The position numbers were made by a program, and so were the translations under genes. A stretch of DNA of 23,962 bases from a virus. Positions 7,872-17,400 of this stretch are shown here, piece by piece. The stretch's first letter is position 1. Each line of letters opens with the position of its first letter. The notes under the pieces were generated by a model. The model searched no databases. It was not told where the DNA came from and saw only the letters and a program-made list of their open reading frames with translations. The stretch lies in the IMG/VR virus record IMGVR_UViG_3300017760_000096, positions 1 to 23,962 of that record. One strand, 5' to 3'.

Positions 7872-10082
7872 CTATTGTATTATTTGCGACTGCATTCCTT
7901 TATTATTAAATCTTGATAACTTCAAATCTAAACCTTTTTTTTCATATTTTGGGCGAGGGTGATATAAATGTCTATTACATGCCATAATAGCCAAGCCTGA
8001 ACTTATAGTAGCATCAAACTTAGTTCTTTTATTTATATCAAATTTAGCCCAATCATTTAGCGTTGTATTAAAATATATATTTCCAAACCCGTCATCATTC
8101 ATACCCACGTGTTTTTGTATATATGTTTCAATTGCCGCCGCATGCACTTGTTTAATGTCTTCAGAAGAGTTAGGTATTCCACCAACTTCTCTTTCTGCAA
8201 CTGATAGTTTATTCCAAACTTTATCTGGCCTATTCATTGCAAACCCTCTATAACCTCTTCGTTTTAAATAGTATAAAAGACGAGGTTTGTTATTTTCAGC
8301 AAGCATTGGCATACCATAATACACTAATGCCATCAATACATCTTCAAAAAACATTTCAGCAGTTTGTGGTCTAGCTATATATTCTAAAAAAAATGTATTA
8401 GGAGGCGCATCCTCCATGCTAAATTTTGTTAACCCATGTAAAGATCCTTTCGATCCTTGCCCGTCGGTTGTGCCTGATATATCATATGAATCACAGCCAA
8501 ACGCGCCAATGTGCTCATTGCCAGGGTGTTTAATTCCGTTTTTAGTTATTACGTTATTTTCTAACTTTTTATCAGGTGTCCATGACACTAAAAATCTTCC
8601 GCTTTTATTTGGCGCAAACATTACTTTAGTATCTTTAACACCGTTTTCCCAAAGAAAACTTCCTTTTGTAATAAATCCTTTTCTTTCTAAATCTTCATTA
8701 TAATCAATTTGTTCATATATTTTACTTAAATTGAAAATACTATTTTTAGCTTCATCTCTAAAAGCGTGTTCTTCGGTTCTCGGGAATTGTCTATAATATT
8801 CATTTAAACCATCAGAGTCATTTTTTAATCCTTCAACTTCATTTTGCCAAAAATCTATGACCCCCGTTTCAATTGGTAATCCATCTGCATCAGACTCGGG
8901 TACTTTTGGCGTATCGAATACAGGGTATCCATTAGAATTAATGTATCCTTCGTAATTCCATTCCATAGGTATAAACAAAGAATATAATCCTGAGCTAGTC
9001 TGGCCATTTTTATTTCTTTTTGTAACGTCTGAATCATCATAAAGTCTTTTAAAATTATCACCTCCTTTATCTAACGAATTTGACGTTGATCCCATCATAC
9101 ATTTGCCTATAATTCTGCTACCTAATCTTAATGTAGTTTTTGTTACGCGCCAGTTGTTTAATATATTGTCTGGTCTTTCCCATTTACCGCTTTCATCGTG
9201 AACTAAAAGGCGAAGCTTTTCTCCATCATAAGAGTTGTCACCTGTGTTTTTCCAATCAATGGTTGTATCCAATCCCTCCGGAAGCTCATTGTTATCCCCC
9301 AAGGTAGACCTGAGACTGTTTCTTGTAAACTTGGCTGCTGGTACTCTATAAGCAAGTTCGGTTTTAGGTCTATCCATCCCGTCTTGTATCGGTTTGAAAA
9401 AGAACGGGTAATTGACTGATATGGGTACGACTTTATCTGTAAACATTTTTTTTGCGTCTGCACCGCTCTTTGATAATATACCGAATCTAGCGTCTTTAGA
9501 TATTGTAGCTTGGTTAACTGTCTCGTTCGAGGCCATGAAAGAAAATCCAGACCGTCTATTTTTGAGATAGCATATTCCATATGATCTGTAATCGGCCTTG
9601 CAAGCTTCCCAGAATATATAAAATATCCTATTGGCTTCTCTATAATCTGGTCTTCCAACGTCAATTTTTGACCATTGCAAATACATATAGTGAGTCCCTG
9701 TAATATAAGTAGGCTCATTGTTATTATTAAACCAATAACCTTTTTCCCTTCTTTCAAATTCTTCATCTATATAAGGATACCATTTGTTTTTAAATTGTTC
9801 AGGATATGTTTCCCAATCAAATATAGTTTTTAAATTTTTAAACTCTTTTGGAAGATCTATTGCTGTCCACTTATTGTTTACTTTATTTAATTTAGTTACC
9901 GAAGGTAATGCTATACACAAGTTTTGAATTTCAACAATATCACCTATAGTTCCGTCTTTACTTATAACAACTACATCGTATTCTTTATTGTAACCGTATT
10001 CCCACTTTTTATATCTATTATTTTTTTTAATAATATTTTTTTTAATGGGGGAAACAGTCTTTATTAATGTTTGTTCGTACAT
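7872..10082 (-). CDS. terL: Terminase large subunit
   Basis: A 736-aa packaging motor: an ATPase that drives DNA into the head and a nuclease that cuts concatemers. The ATPase domain has a deviant P-loop at 173-181 (LKNRRSGFS; no Lys before the final Ser), a clear Walker B at 292-297 (LLVHDE) with catalytic E297, and a coupling motif at 331-335 (GSTSN). The nuclease domain (RNase H-like) has D531 and D534 in FGCDSYDISGT, then a RLLYYLKRRGYRGFAMNRPD stretch, and D690 in RTKFDATISSGLAIM. Upstream, residues 118-150 (FNNNNEPTYITGTHYMYLQW, RPDYREANRIFY) match large terminases of flavobacterial and crAss-like phages. The start is fixed by a TAATG overlap with the 91-aa gene. The missing P-loop Lys looks like a family variant, because the Walker B, coupling and nuclease motifs are intact. 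Confidence 0.88.
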   Translation of the reverse strand: MYEQTLIKTVSPIKKNIIKKNNRYKKWEYGYNKEYDVVVISKDGTIGDIVEIQNLCIALPSVTKLNKVNNKWTAIDLPKEFKNLKTIFDWETYPEQFKNKWYPYIDEEFERREKGYWFNNNNEPTYITGTHYMYLQWSKIDVGRPDYREANRIFYIFWEACKADYRSYGICYLKNRRSGFSFMASNETVNQATISKDARFGILSKSGADAKKMFTDKVVPISVNYPFFFKPIQDGMDRPKTELAYRVPAAKFTRNSLRSTLGDNNELPEGLDTTIDWKNTGDNSYDGEKLRLLVHDESGKWERPDNILNNWRVTKTTLRLGSRIIGKCMMGSTSNSLDKGGDNFKRLYDDSDVTKRNKNGQTSSGLYSLFIPMEWNYEGYINSNGYPVFDTPKVPESDADGLPIETGVIDFWQNEVEGLKNDSDGLNEYYRQFPRTEEHAFRDEAKNSIFNLSKIYEQIDYNEDLERKGFITKGSFLWENGVKDTKVMFAPNKSGRFLVSWTPDKKLENNVITKNGIKHPGNEHIGAFGCDSYDISGTTDGQGSKGSLHGLTKFSMEDAPPNTFFLEYIARPQTAEMFFEDVLMALVYYGMPMLAENNKPRLLYYLKRRGYRGFAMNRPDKVWNKLSVAEREVGGIPNSSEDIKQVHAAAIETYIQKHVGMNDDGFGNIYFNTTLNDWAKFDINKRTKFDATISSGLAIMACNRHLYHPRPKYEKKGLDLKLSRFNNKGMQSQIIQ

Positions 10083-10357
10083 TACTTAGATCTTTTTTCC
10101 GCAAATCCACCAAAACTTTCTTTTTCTTTTGTAGGAGTATCTTGCATTATGTTTTTTTCATTTTCAATACGGTTGAGTATTTCAAATGCATCAAATATTG
10201 CTAACTTTTTAGTTGCAGCGGCATTTTTTAATCTGTCGGCTGCTAAATCCTCATCAGGATCATCCATTATTATTTGCTCTTCTGCTACTCTTATTAGCTC
10301 TTTTACAGCTTTATAGCCAGCTTGGATTATATTCGACTTCAGTTCCTGCTCTTTCAT
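10082..10357 (-). CDS. Small helical protein, candidate terminase small subunit (91 aa)
   Basis: A 91-aa protein immediately upstream of, and TAATG-coupled to, the large terminase. It is nearly all helix: residues 7-30 (KSNIIQAGYKAVKELIRVAE) and 38-68 (DLAADRLKNAAATKKLAIFD, AFEILNRIENEK), joined by an acidic turn MDDPDEDL, with a polar tail ending in FAEKRSK. Size, helicity and gene order fit a terminase small subunit, but I see no clear helix-turn-helix, so this could also be another packaging or head-assembly factor. The start overlaps the end of the GroES-like gene by 47 bases. The next in-frame Met (residue 31) would delete the first helix, so the upstream start is preferred. Confidence 0.55.
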   Translation of the reverse strand: MKEQELKSNIIQAGYKAVKELIRVAEEQIIMDDPDEDLAADRLKNAAATKKLAIFDAFEILNRIENEKNIMQDTPTKEKESFGGFAEKRSK

Positions 10358-10904
10358 ATTTAATTGATATTGAATTTATAGGTATTCGATATAATCTTTC
10401 CCCGTCAATTAAGAACTCATACTCACTGTTTGGAGTAAAACCAACTATATCTTCATTATTTAAATTAAAGCTTTTTAAATCGCTCCCTAGGTACTTTAAA
10501 ACGCCCGTGAGTGGCTTTTCTTTAGCTTCTGATAATAAATCATTATTTTTTATTGGTTTTACAAAACAATAACCAGGTGGTGTTAACCACTTATTATTTC
10601 TTTTATATAAAAATATTTGATCTATATAAACAAAAAAATTATTATTATCAAAATAATTACTGCTATCTTTTGCTTGGCCCCTAACATTATAAAATCTTCT
10701 AAATGTATTGTGATGTACTATAACTTCGTCACCTGTTTTAAGTATTGAATTATTTATAGGTGTTTCTTTTATAATGCCTTTTCTATTAATAAACTTATGA
10801 TTTTCAATAGTTGTGTTCAATATTAATTCTTTTTCACCTATTTTTTTATTATTAGTATATCTACCGTTTATAGGTGTTACCATATAAGCATGTAAGTGCT
10901 TCAT
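10311..10904 (-). CDS. Putative phage co-chaperonin, two tandem GroES-like domains (197 aa)
   Basis: Reads as a duplicated GroES fold, a cap for a GroEL-type chaperonin. Copy 1 (residues about 5-101): HAYMVTPINGRY strand, a polar loop with ELILN (27-30) where GroES carries its hydrophobic mobile-loop tip, then GIIKETP, LKTGDEVIVHHN (55-66; GroES pattern '-KVGD-V-F---') and FFVYIDQIFLYK (90-101), the closing strand pair. Copy 2 (about 111-184): GYCFVKPI, TGVLKYLGS (133-141; GroES 'G-V--VG'), LNNEDIVGFTPNSEYEFLID (148-167) and GERLYRIPINSISIKY. The C terminus AGTEVEYNPSWL lies outside the fold. Copy 2 has no obvious mobile loop. By analogy with T4 gp31, which is needed to fold the T4 capsid protein, it may help fold the capsid protein encoded downstream with the host GroEL. 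The fold call is by pattern reading only. It starts by TAATG overlap with the 72-aa gene. Confidence 0.62.
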   Translation of the reverse strand: MKHLHAYMVTPINGRYTNNKKIGEKELILNTTIENHKFINRKGIIKETPINNSILKTGDEVIVHHNTFRRFYNVRGQAKDSSNYFDNNNFFVYIDQIFLYKRNNKWLTPPGYCFVKPIKNNDLLSEAKEKPLTGVLKYLGSDLKSFNLNNEDIVGFTPNSEYEFLIDGERLYRIPINSISIKYERAGTEVEYNPSWL

Positions 10905-11122
10905 TAATATTGTAAATTATATTCTATTGCAATTGCCATATTCTTATTAAAAGTTTTCCAAGGCAATACCTCTTTGTTTTTTTCAATGTATATATTATAG
11001 CTTTCGTCTTCTTCTAATATTTCTACAATTTTATGGCCTCCAAATACTTCTTGGTCTAGGCTATAGTGCATGGCGTCGTTTTTATAATCTCTGCCAATAC
11101 TAATCTTTCTTATCAGATTCAT
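10904..11122 (-). CDS. Conserved small phage protein, unknown function (72 aa)
   Basis: A 72-aa soluble protein with the pattern ISIGRDYKNDAMHYSLDQ (residues 7-24), VFGGHKIVEI, YNIYIEKNKEVLPWKTFNKN (42-61) and MAIAIEYNLQY. I recall similar small proteins in flavobacterial podoviruses at the same place, before a GroES-like gene and the terminase, but no function is known to me. A mixed alpha/beta fold is likely; there is no signal peptide or membrane segment. The start lies inside the end of the coiled-coil gene (23-base overlap), and the stop forms a TAATG with the GroES-like start. The tight packing suggests co-translation. Its steady pairing with the GroES-like gene hints at a shared role; this is inference. 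Confidence 0.7.
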   Translation of the reverse strand: MNLIRKISIGRDYKNDAMHYSLDQEVFGGHKIVEILEEDESYNIYIEKNKEVLPWKTFNKNMAIAIEYNLQY

Positions 11123-11351
11123 TATTCTTTATTTTAGTATATTCACCGGTTTTAAAATCTATGTCTATATCACCGTATGTTTCTTTTAATTTTAATTTAA
11201 ACTCATTAAGCTTTTGTCCAACGGCATCATATTGATGTAGCAAAATATGTTTTTGCGTTTCAACTTTACCTATTTGAGATTGTAATGTTTGAATTGTTGT
11301 TACAATTTTTTGTAACGTGTCTAGTTCTTCTTTTTTAATTTGTTTACTCAT
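11100..11351 (-). CDS. Small coiled-coil phage protein (83 aa)
   Basis: An 83-aa protein, helical and heptad-rich over residues 5-60 (LDTLQKIVTTIQTLQSQIGK, VETQKHILLHQYDAVGQKLN), followed by YGDIDIDFKTGEYT (59-72) and a charged tail. The 'Q-QIG--E-QKH-L-H------L-------ETYG----D---GE' pattern is one I recall from small proteins of unknown function in many marine phages; they may be structural or chaperone-like. It begins the four-gene packaging-side cluster after a 52-base A/T-rich gap. ATG is preceded by AACTTAAATTTTATATA, with no Shine-Dalgarno site. Confidence 0.7.
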   Translation of the reverse strand: MSKQIKKEELDTLQKIVTTIQTLQSQIGKVETQKHILLHQYDAVGQKLNEFKLKLKETYGDIDIDFKTGEYTKIKNNESDKKD

Positions 11352-11403
11352 TATATAAAATTTAAGTTAATAAAATACAATTAATTATTACGTATTTAAC
11401 CTG
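11352..11403 (-). promoter_or_regulatory. A/T-rich gap before the packaging-side gene cluster
   Basis: Fifty-two bases between the giant LamG gene and the coiled-coil gene, almost entirely A and T on the minus strand (TTGTATTTTATTAACTTAAA is typical). No hairpin and no clear Bacteroidota -33/-7 pair (TTTG / TAnnTTTG) is visible. It is a possible promoter site for the packaging cluster by position only. Confidence 0.25.
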
Positions 11404-14400
11404 TTATGCAAATGCCATATAGATGTATGAATCACTACTACCATTCACAACTACATAGCTATTTTGTATTTCAAACCCTGTTGGTGTGAAATCTATATTT
11501 ATAGTTGTATTACTTGCACCCCATTCAGCTATGTGAGATGATGCAAATATAGCGTTTCCATTGTCATTAATACTATCTCTTGCCGCATCTAAAATAAGCC
11601 ACCCTGTACTGCTTGTACTTGTAATGTTTTTTATCATTACCCATGAGGGCTGAAATCCTATTTCTATAGAATGGCCCGAAGAGCCTGTTCCTTTATACCG
11701 GCCTATTTTACTATAACCAGGAACACTTTTCCAAGCATAAACTATCATCTCACTACCATCTTTATTTACTTCTGAAGATGCAGCGGTGCCACTGCCCGCG
11801 TTGCCAGCTTGAAACGTAGTTTCGCTTACATTAGTAAATCTATTTGTGTATTGTGTTGATCTACCCGCATAATCTAAAAATAAAGTTTCTGATGGAGAAC
11901 TAAATACACTTAACCATGTAGCCCAACTAGTGCTTGCGGTATCCATATTTTTTACAACAAGAAAATCAGGTTGTGAAGATAAGCCATGAGTTATTCTTGA
12001 AGATAACACCCCGTCACCTTTATGTTTTGCAATACTAAACCCTGCTTTTTCGTTTACAGAAACTGAACTGTGCATTAAAGCTGAATAGAACTGTGCTTTC
12101 GTAGCATCATAATTAGCTTTTATTTGTGCGTCTGTTAATGCGCTTGTGTAAGATCTAAATTGTGCTATTTCACCTTGAGTGGTTGCTACCGAACTGCCTT
12201 TAAAAGAACCAAGTGATCCTCCATAAGTAGAGTTATTTACTTTATCATAGCTGGCTGTTTTAGTTGCTACAAGCTTTCCGTTTATATATATTTTTTTAAG
12301 TCTACCTTGCACAGTATAAGCAACATGATACCAAACCCCTACTGATAAAGTACCCGCATAAGAACTAGTGCTAAGTATAAAGTCTTGAGCACCCCCGGTA
12401 CCGGCATTCGGTCTTTCTTGATAATCTATAGTCCCATCACTTGTAACTCTTAAATTTTCATAATATTGGCTAGTTCCCATATCCCCTATATATAGAAGGC
12501 CGTCGCTATTCGAACCTGCTGGCAAATCATCTATTTTAACCCATAGTTCTCTTGTTACATCTTGCGTTGCTGTTCTACCTAAACCTACAGGTAAAGTTAC
12601 ATAATCTCCTGAACCATCATATTTAAGGCTTGTTCCCCAAGAATTAGCTTCATTTATAGTTGTATTAACTAAAGAACCTAAAGATAAATTATTAGACGTT
12701 TGATCTTTAATTCTATAACCTGTTGTGTTGTCAAATTCATATGTTATACTAGTATTAACACCATTATTGCTACCGGTTAAATTATTAGAATTACCATTAA
12801 GATTGAAGGCAGCAACACAACTACTATCACCTAATACCTGTAAAGTACTTGTAGTGCTTGATGTTTCACTAAATAATTTTCTAACTTCTGCATCAGTAAG
12901 CACTTTATTAAATAAACGCACTTGATCTATACTACCAGTAAAAAATCCTGAACCGGTATATACGCCTATGCGTAATTCATTTGGTGCCGCAGAACTTAAT
13001 AAACTACCACTTAGACTTGATTCTGTTTCTGTTCTTACACCATCTAAATATAATCTACAATCAGAGGCACTAGATCCCCACGTCATTACACAATGATGCC
13101 ATTGTCCGGATGTTAAAGAACCTCCAGCTTGCATTAAACAATAATAAGCATTTTGTGCTTGGCTATAGACCCACCCTTTTAATGTGCCTGATTCAATATA
13201 CATATGTGCGCCATAAGCTGATCCATCTGTATTTGCTAAAACATAGCCATTACCTGTATATTTAACCCACGCTGAATACGACCTTACAGTGTTACTCGAA
13301 ACACTGCTGTCTGTTACAACTATTTTTGAACTTGATCCATTAAATTTAGCAACTTGATTTGTTGTATCAAAACTATTTGGATCATATGAGCTAAATGAAT
13401 CTACATCTATATTATTAAGTAAACCTGTTTGTAATACATTAGCTGTTGTGCCAACGCCTTGATATAATGTTCTTGTAGCATCATAGTTAGCTCTAATTTG
13501 TGCTTGTGTTAATTCTGCTGTATATATACGTGCTTGGCCAAATTTACCATCAAAAGTTTGTGTAGTAATAGCACCACCTGTATAATTTCCTAATGCCATG
13601 TTATTTGTACCATTTGCCGTCAGGCTATAATCAAAAGTTTTAACACTCATTAATATACCATTAATATAAAGCTTACCTGTAGTACCATTTATTGTCCAAA
13701 CAAAATGAGTCCATTTTTCTAGATAAGGCGTATAGTCTAATATGCCAGAAGCAATGTTGTTATTGTTTGTACCATTACCTATAAATACACTTACCTGGTT
13801 ATCATTATAAATTCTTGTCCCAAATCTTCCAGTTGTATCTGTTCCCGAAGTATTAAAATCTCCCCATATATATCTATAACTACTATCATTATCAACCCAT
13901 TGCCAAGTTTCAAAAGTCATAGTAGTACTTGAATTTTGTTGCCAATCTGTTCGTATATAATCATTTGTTCCATCTAAATCAAAATAATTACCATAAGATC
14001 TGTCTACAAATGTTGGTGAGTTTTGTAAAGCATTAGATACTGTTGAACTTGTAGCAATATTAGTAAGATCTGCTCCTGTTCCTGCGTAAGTATTAGAATC
14101 AGCAAAGGTATAATGCAATACTAAATTAGATGTAAGTATACCAGCTGATGTATATGTTGGTTTTTTAGTTACTTGAGTATCACCTGCTTTCCAAGCCCAC
14201 GCCACGTGATTACTTCCGCTTCCGTTATAATAAACACTACTACCAACAGTAAAACCATTTGAATTAAAGCTATTAAAATAAGCTGAACCGGGCCCTCCCG
14301 CAGTATCTTGTGCGTTTGTAATATCGGGATAAATAATTTTATTCGCCCCCCGCATAGAATCGTTTAATACATGATTATGGCCCGCCGAACGGTTTTTTAT

Positions 14401-17400
14401 CCATACAAGATCTGGTTGAAAATTTAAATCAATTAGCTGTGTTGCCCCATTACCTGGGTATGCAACAGCTTTAAAATGATTTGCAGGGTATTGAGTTGTG
14501 CCTGTGCCTTTTTCTAAAAATTTTTCTGTATCTGATGTTTGGCCAGTTCCTTGTGCATATTTTGCAGAATCTTCTGCAATTGCTATATAAATATATGTTT
14601 GATCGTCTGCATTAGTATCACCCCAGGTATTTGCTGGTTTAAATCCATTAGATAAAAAATCAAAAGATCCATAAGATGATTCTGCATCAGTAGCATTTGG
14701 GAAAAGATTTAAATTTCTTGTGTTAGAAATATTTCTTTTATTATCTACAATATACCAAAATCCACCAGAAGCGCTTGATTCTTTTACTAATAGCCAAGCG
14801 GGTTTAAAACCCGTATAAACAAAAGGTCCATTAGCATTTCCATTTCCAGTGTACGTGCCTATCTTACTATATCCTTCAACAGAATGAAAACAATAATTGA
14901 TCATAGTTCCACTTGTCCTCGAATAAATATAGTCAGTAGTTGGTGAAGTAAGTGAAGAGTTTCCTTTAAGAGCTGTATCATTAAGAACTATAAAATCGTT
15001 TGAACCATCAATAACAGTCGTAAATACGTACCAATCTTCAACCCCACCCGTTTGTTTATTAATAATCAGTTCAGGGGCTTGATTTAAGCCATGATAAACT
15101 GTCTGATTAACTGTACCACTTCCTGTGTATTTTACTATACTAAATCCTGATTTTGTATTTGCTGATATTTTTTCAGCTGCTAGTGATCCTGCTAAAGACG
15201 CTGTAGATGCAACACCATCTATCATTACGCTACCAGGTGTAGGTTGGGCTCCTGCTGAAGCAGTATTTGTTGCAGTTGGAGCTCCTCCCGCTTTCCAAGC
15301 CCACGCAATATATTCATTTCCTGCTAAATTAACATAGTTGCCACTACCACTATTATTTCCTAAAGAAAATCCATTAGCATCAAAAGACTCTAACTGATCA
15401 AGGTAGCTTGTTTGTTCAACAGCGGTACTATTAGAGGATAAAATTGAATTAGTACCTCTTACGCTGTCAATTAAAGCATTATAGTATCCGCTTGTGCTTT
15501 TAATATTTTGAATCCAAATAAAATCCGGTTGAAAATCTAATGATTTTATTTCATTTCTAACACCAGTACCATTATACGTTACACTTTCAAAATAATCTCT
15601 AGGTTTTTTCTGATTAAGTGGGTCTACGTTAGTAGAAGTTGGTAAATTATCACTTGATAATGCTTTATAACCTGAAGGTGGTGTATATGAAAATCCTTTT
15701 GCACCAAAATTAAAGTTAAGGGCTAAATTTGAATCAGCATTTTGCGCAAAAATTCTTTTTGGTCCTGATATACTACTTGCAACAGCATTACCTGAATTCT
15801 GTACAGATCCATTAATATAAATATGTAAAGTTCCACCATCTGCATCATAAGCCCAACCCACAATTGCACCATTTGGGTTAGTTGAAGTGCAGGTTAATAA
15901 TAATGTTCCGTCATCCCAAAATCTTCCGTCATCTAGCATGCCAAGTATTCCGTTGCTTGCAGATGTAAGCTGTCGCATATTAGTCATAGAAGAGCTCCAA
16001 AAAGTGTGATTAAGAATACCTGTAAAATGTAAATATGTACCACCATTTCCTTTATATTCAACTTCCCAATACCATTTACCTGTTTCAGGCAAATCTGGCC
16101 CTAAAAAGCGAGCATAATTACTATTGTTTGATGAATCTAATAACGTTAAACCTCCGTTTGTTACATTACCTTCAGAGGTCATTTGTCCTTCTGGTGTAAA
16201 TGTTGGGAATGCTACGTCAGGCTTATCTCCCGTGTGATCTGAGCCATCAAGATTTGTTCCGTTTGCAACGGCTCCTTTTGCATTACCGGATATATCTGCT
16301 AAACTAAGAACTTCATAATGACCTTGTGTAGCCCTAAAATTTTGTACAACTTCTTGAGCTGTTAAAGCTTTGCTATACACTCTAGATTGTGCAATACCTA
16401 TATTTGCATGGTAACCATCTGTTCTTTTAGCTAATAATAAATTTTCTGAACCATTCGTCCTTGTAGTAAAAGTACCAGTCTTAGCGTCTGTTAATGCACC
16501 ATTAATATATACCCTTGAAATGCCATTAGTAGAACTGAATGTGGCCGTTACATGACTCCATTTGTTGAGAGGCACGGTACCTGTAGTTGTGTTAGTAATT
16601 ACATCTTGAGCCGAGCTGTAATTTCCTCCAGAGTCTGCAACAGTCCATCTAAAATTTCGAGAGCTACCTGAGCTAAATCTTAAATCCCATTTATAGTTTG
16701 AACCAGAGGTATAAAGTAAATTAATCATTTCATCGTTACTAACCGTTACTGGATAAATCCACATTTCTACAGAAAAATCAGCTAATGATTGAAAACTAGA
16801 ATTAGAAGTTATTGTTGCGAAATCATCGCTGCCATCAAAAAGAAAATATCCTTCATTATTACCAGAATATGTTGGCCCATTAGTTAGTATTGCATGATGA
16901 TTATTACCACTTTTATCGCTCCATGTAGTACCACTAAAACTTGTTTCATCAGTGCCGTCAGCATCCCAATCTCCTGCATCTAAATTTATAACACTACCTG
17001 AAACAATAGATCCTTCATCACTGTTATTAAAATTTAAATGCCAACCATTAAGGCCATAAAAATATTTATATTTTGTAGCATTATAGTTTTGTAAAACATT
17101 AGCATCTGTAAATGCAGAATTATAAATTTGTACTTCACTTATGTGTGCTTTTAAATATCCAACATTATTATTGTCAGAACCGGCACCGGTATAACCAAGC
17201 TTGTTAAATTTATAGTTGCTATTAGTATAGTTTATAAATGATCCATTCCAGTTGTCACTATCAACTAGAGTACTATTTAAATATAAACGTATACCATTAC
17301 TATCACCCGTAAATACTAAATGATTCCAAACTTTATCAGCTACAACTGGTGTTTGAGCTTCAGGATATACTGGTCCCGGCTGTACTATTACAGCTTTTAC

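Noticed and set aside
9203-9766. 187-aa minus-strand open frame inside the terminase
   Set aside because: It overlaps the terminase in another frame, across the P-loop and Walker B coding region that is clearly real in the main frame. It has no family features.
10213-10572. 119-aa plus-strand open frame across the 91-aa and GroES-like genes
   Set aside because: Opposite strand to every supported gene; Leu/Ser-rich antisense of Lys/Glu-rich helices.
11352-11403. A definite promoter in the 52-base gap
   Set aside because: No clear TTTG / TAnnTTTG pair or repeated phage promoter motif; the A/T richness alone makes chance -10-like matches expected. Kept only as a low-confidence site.
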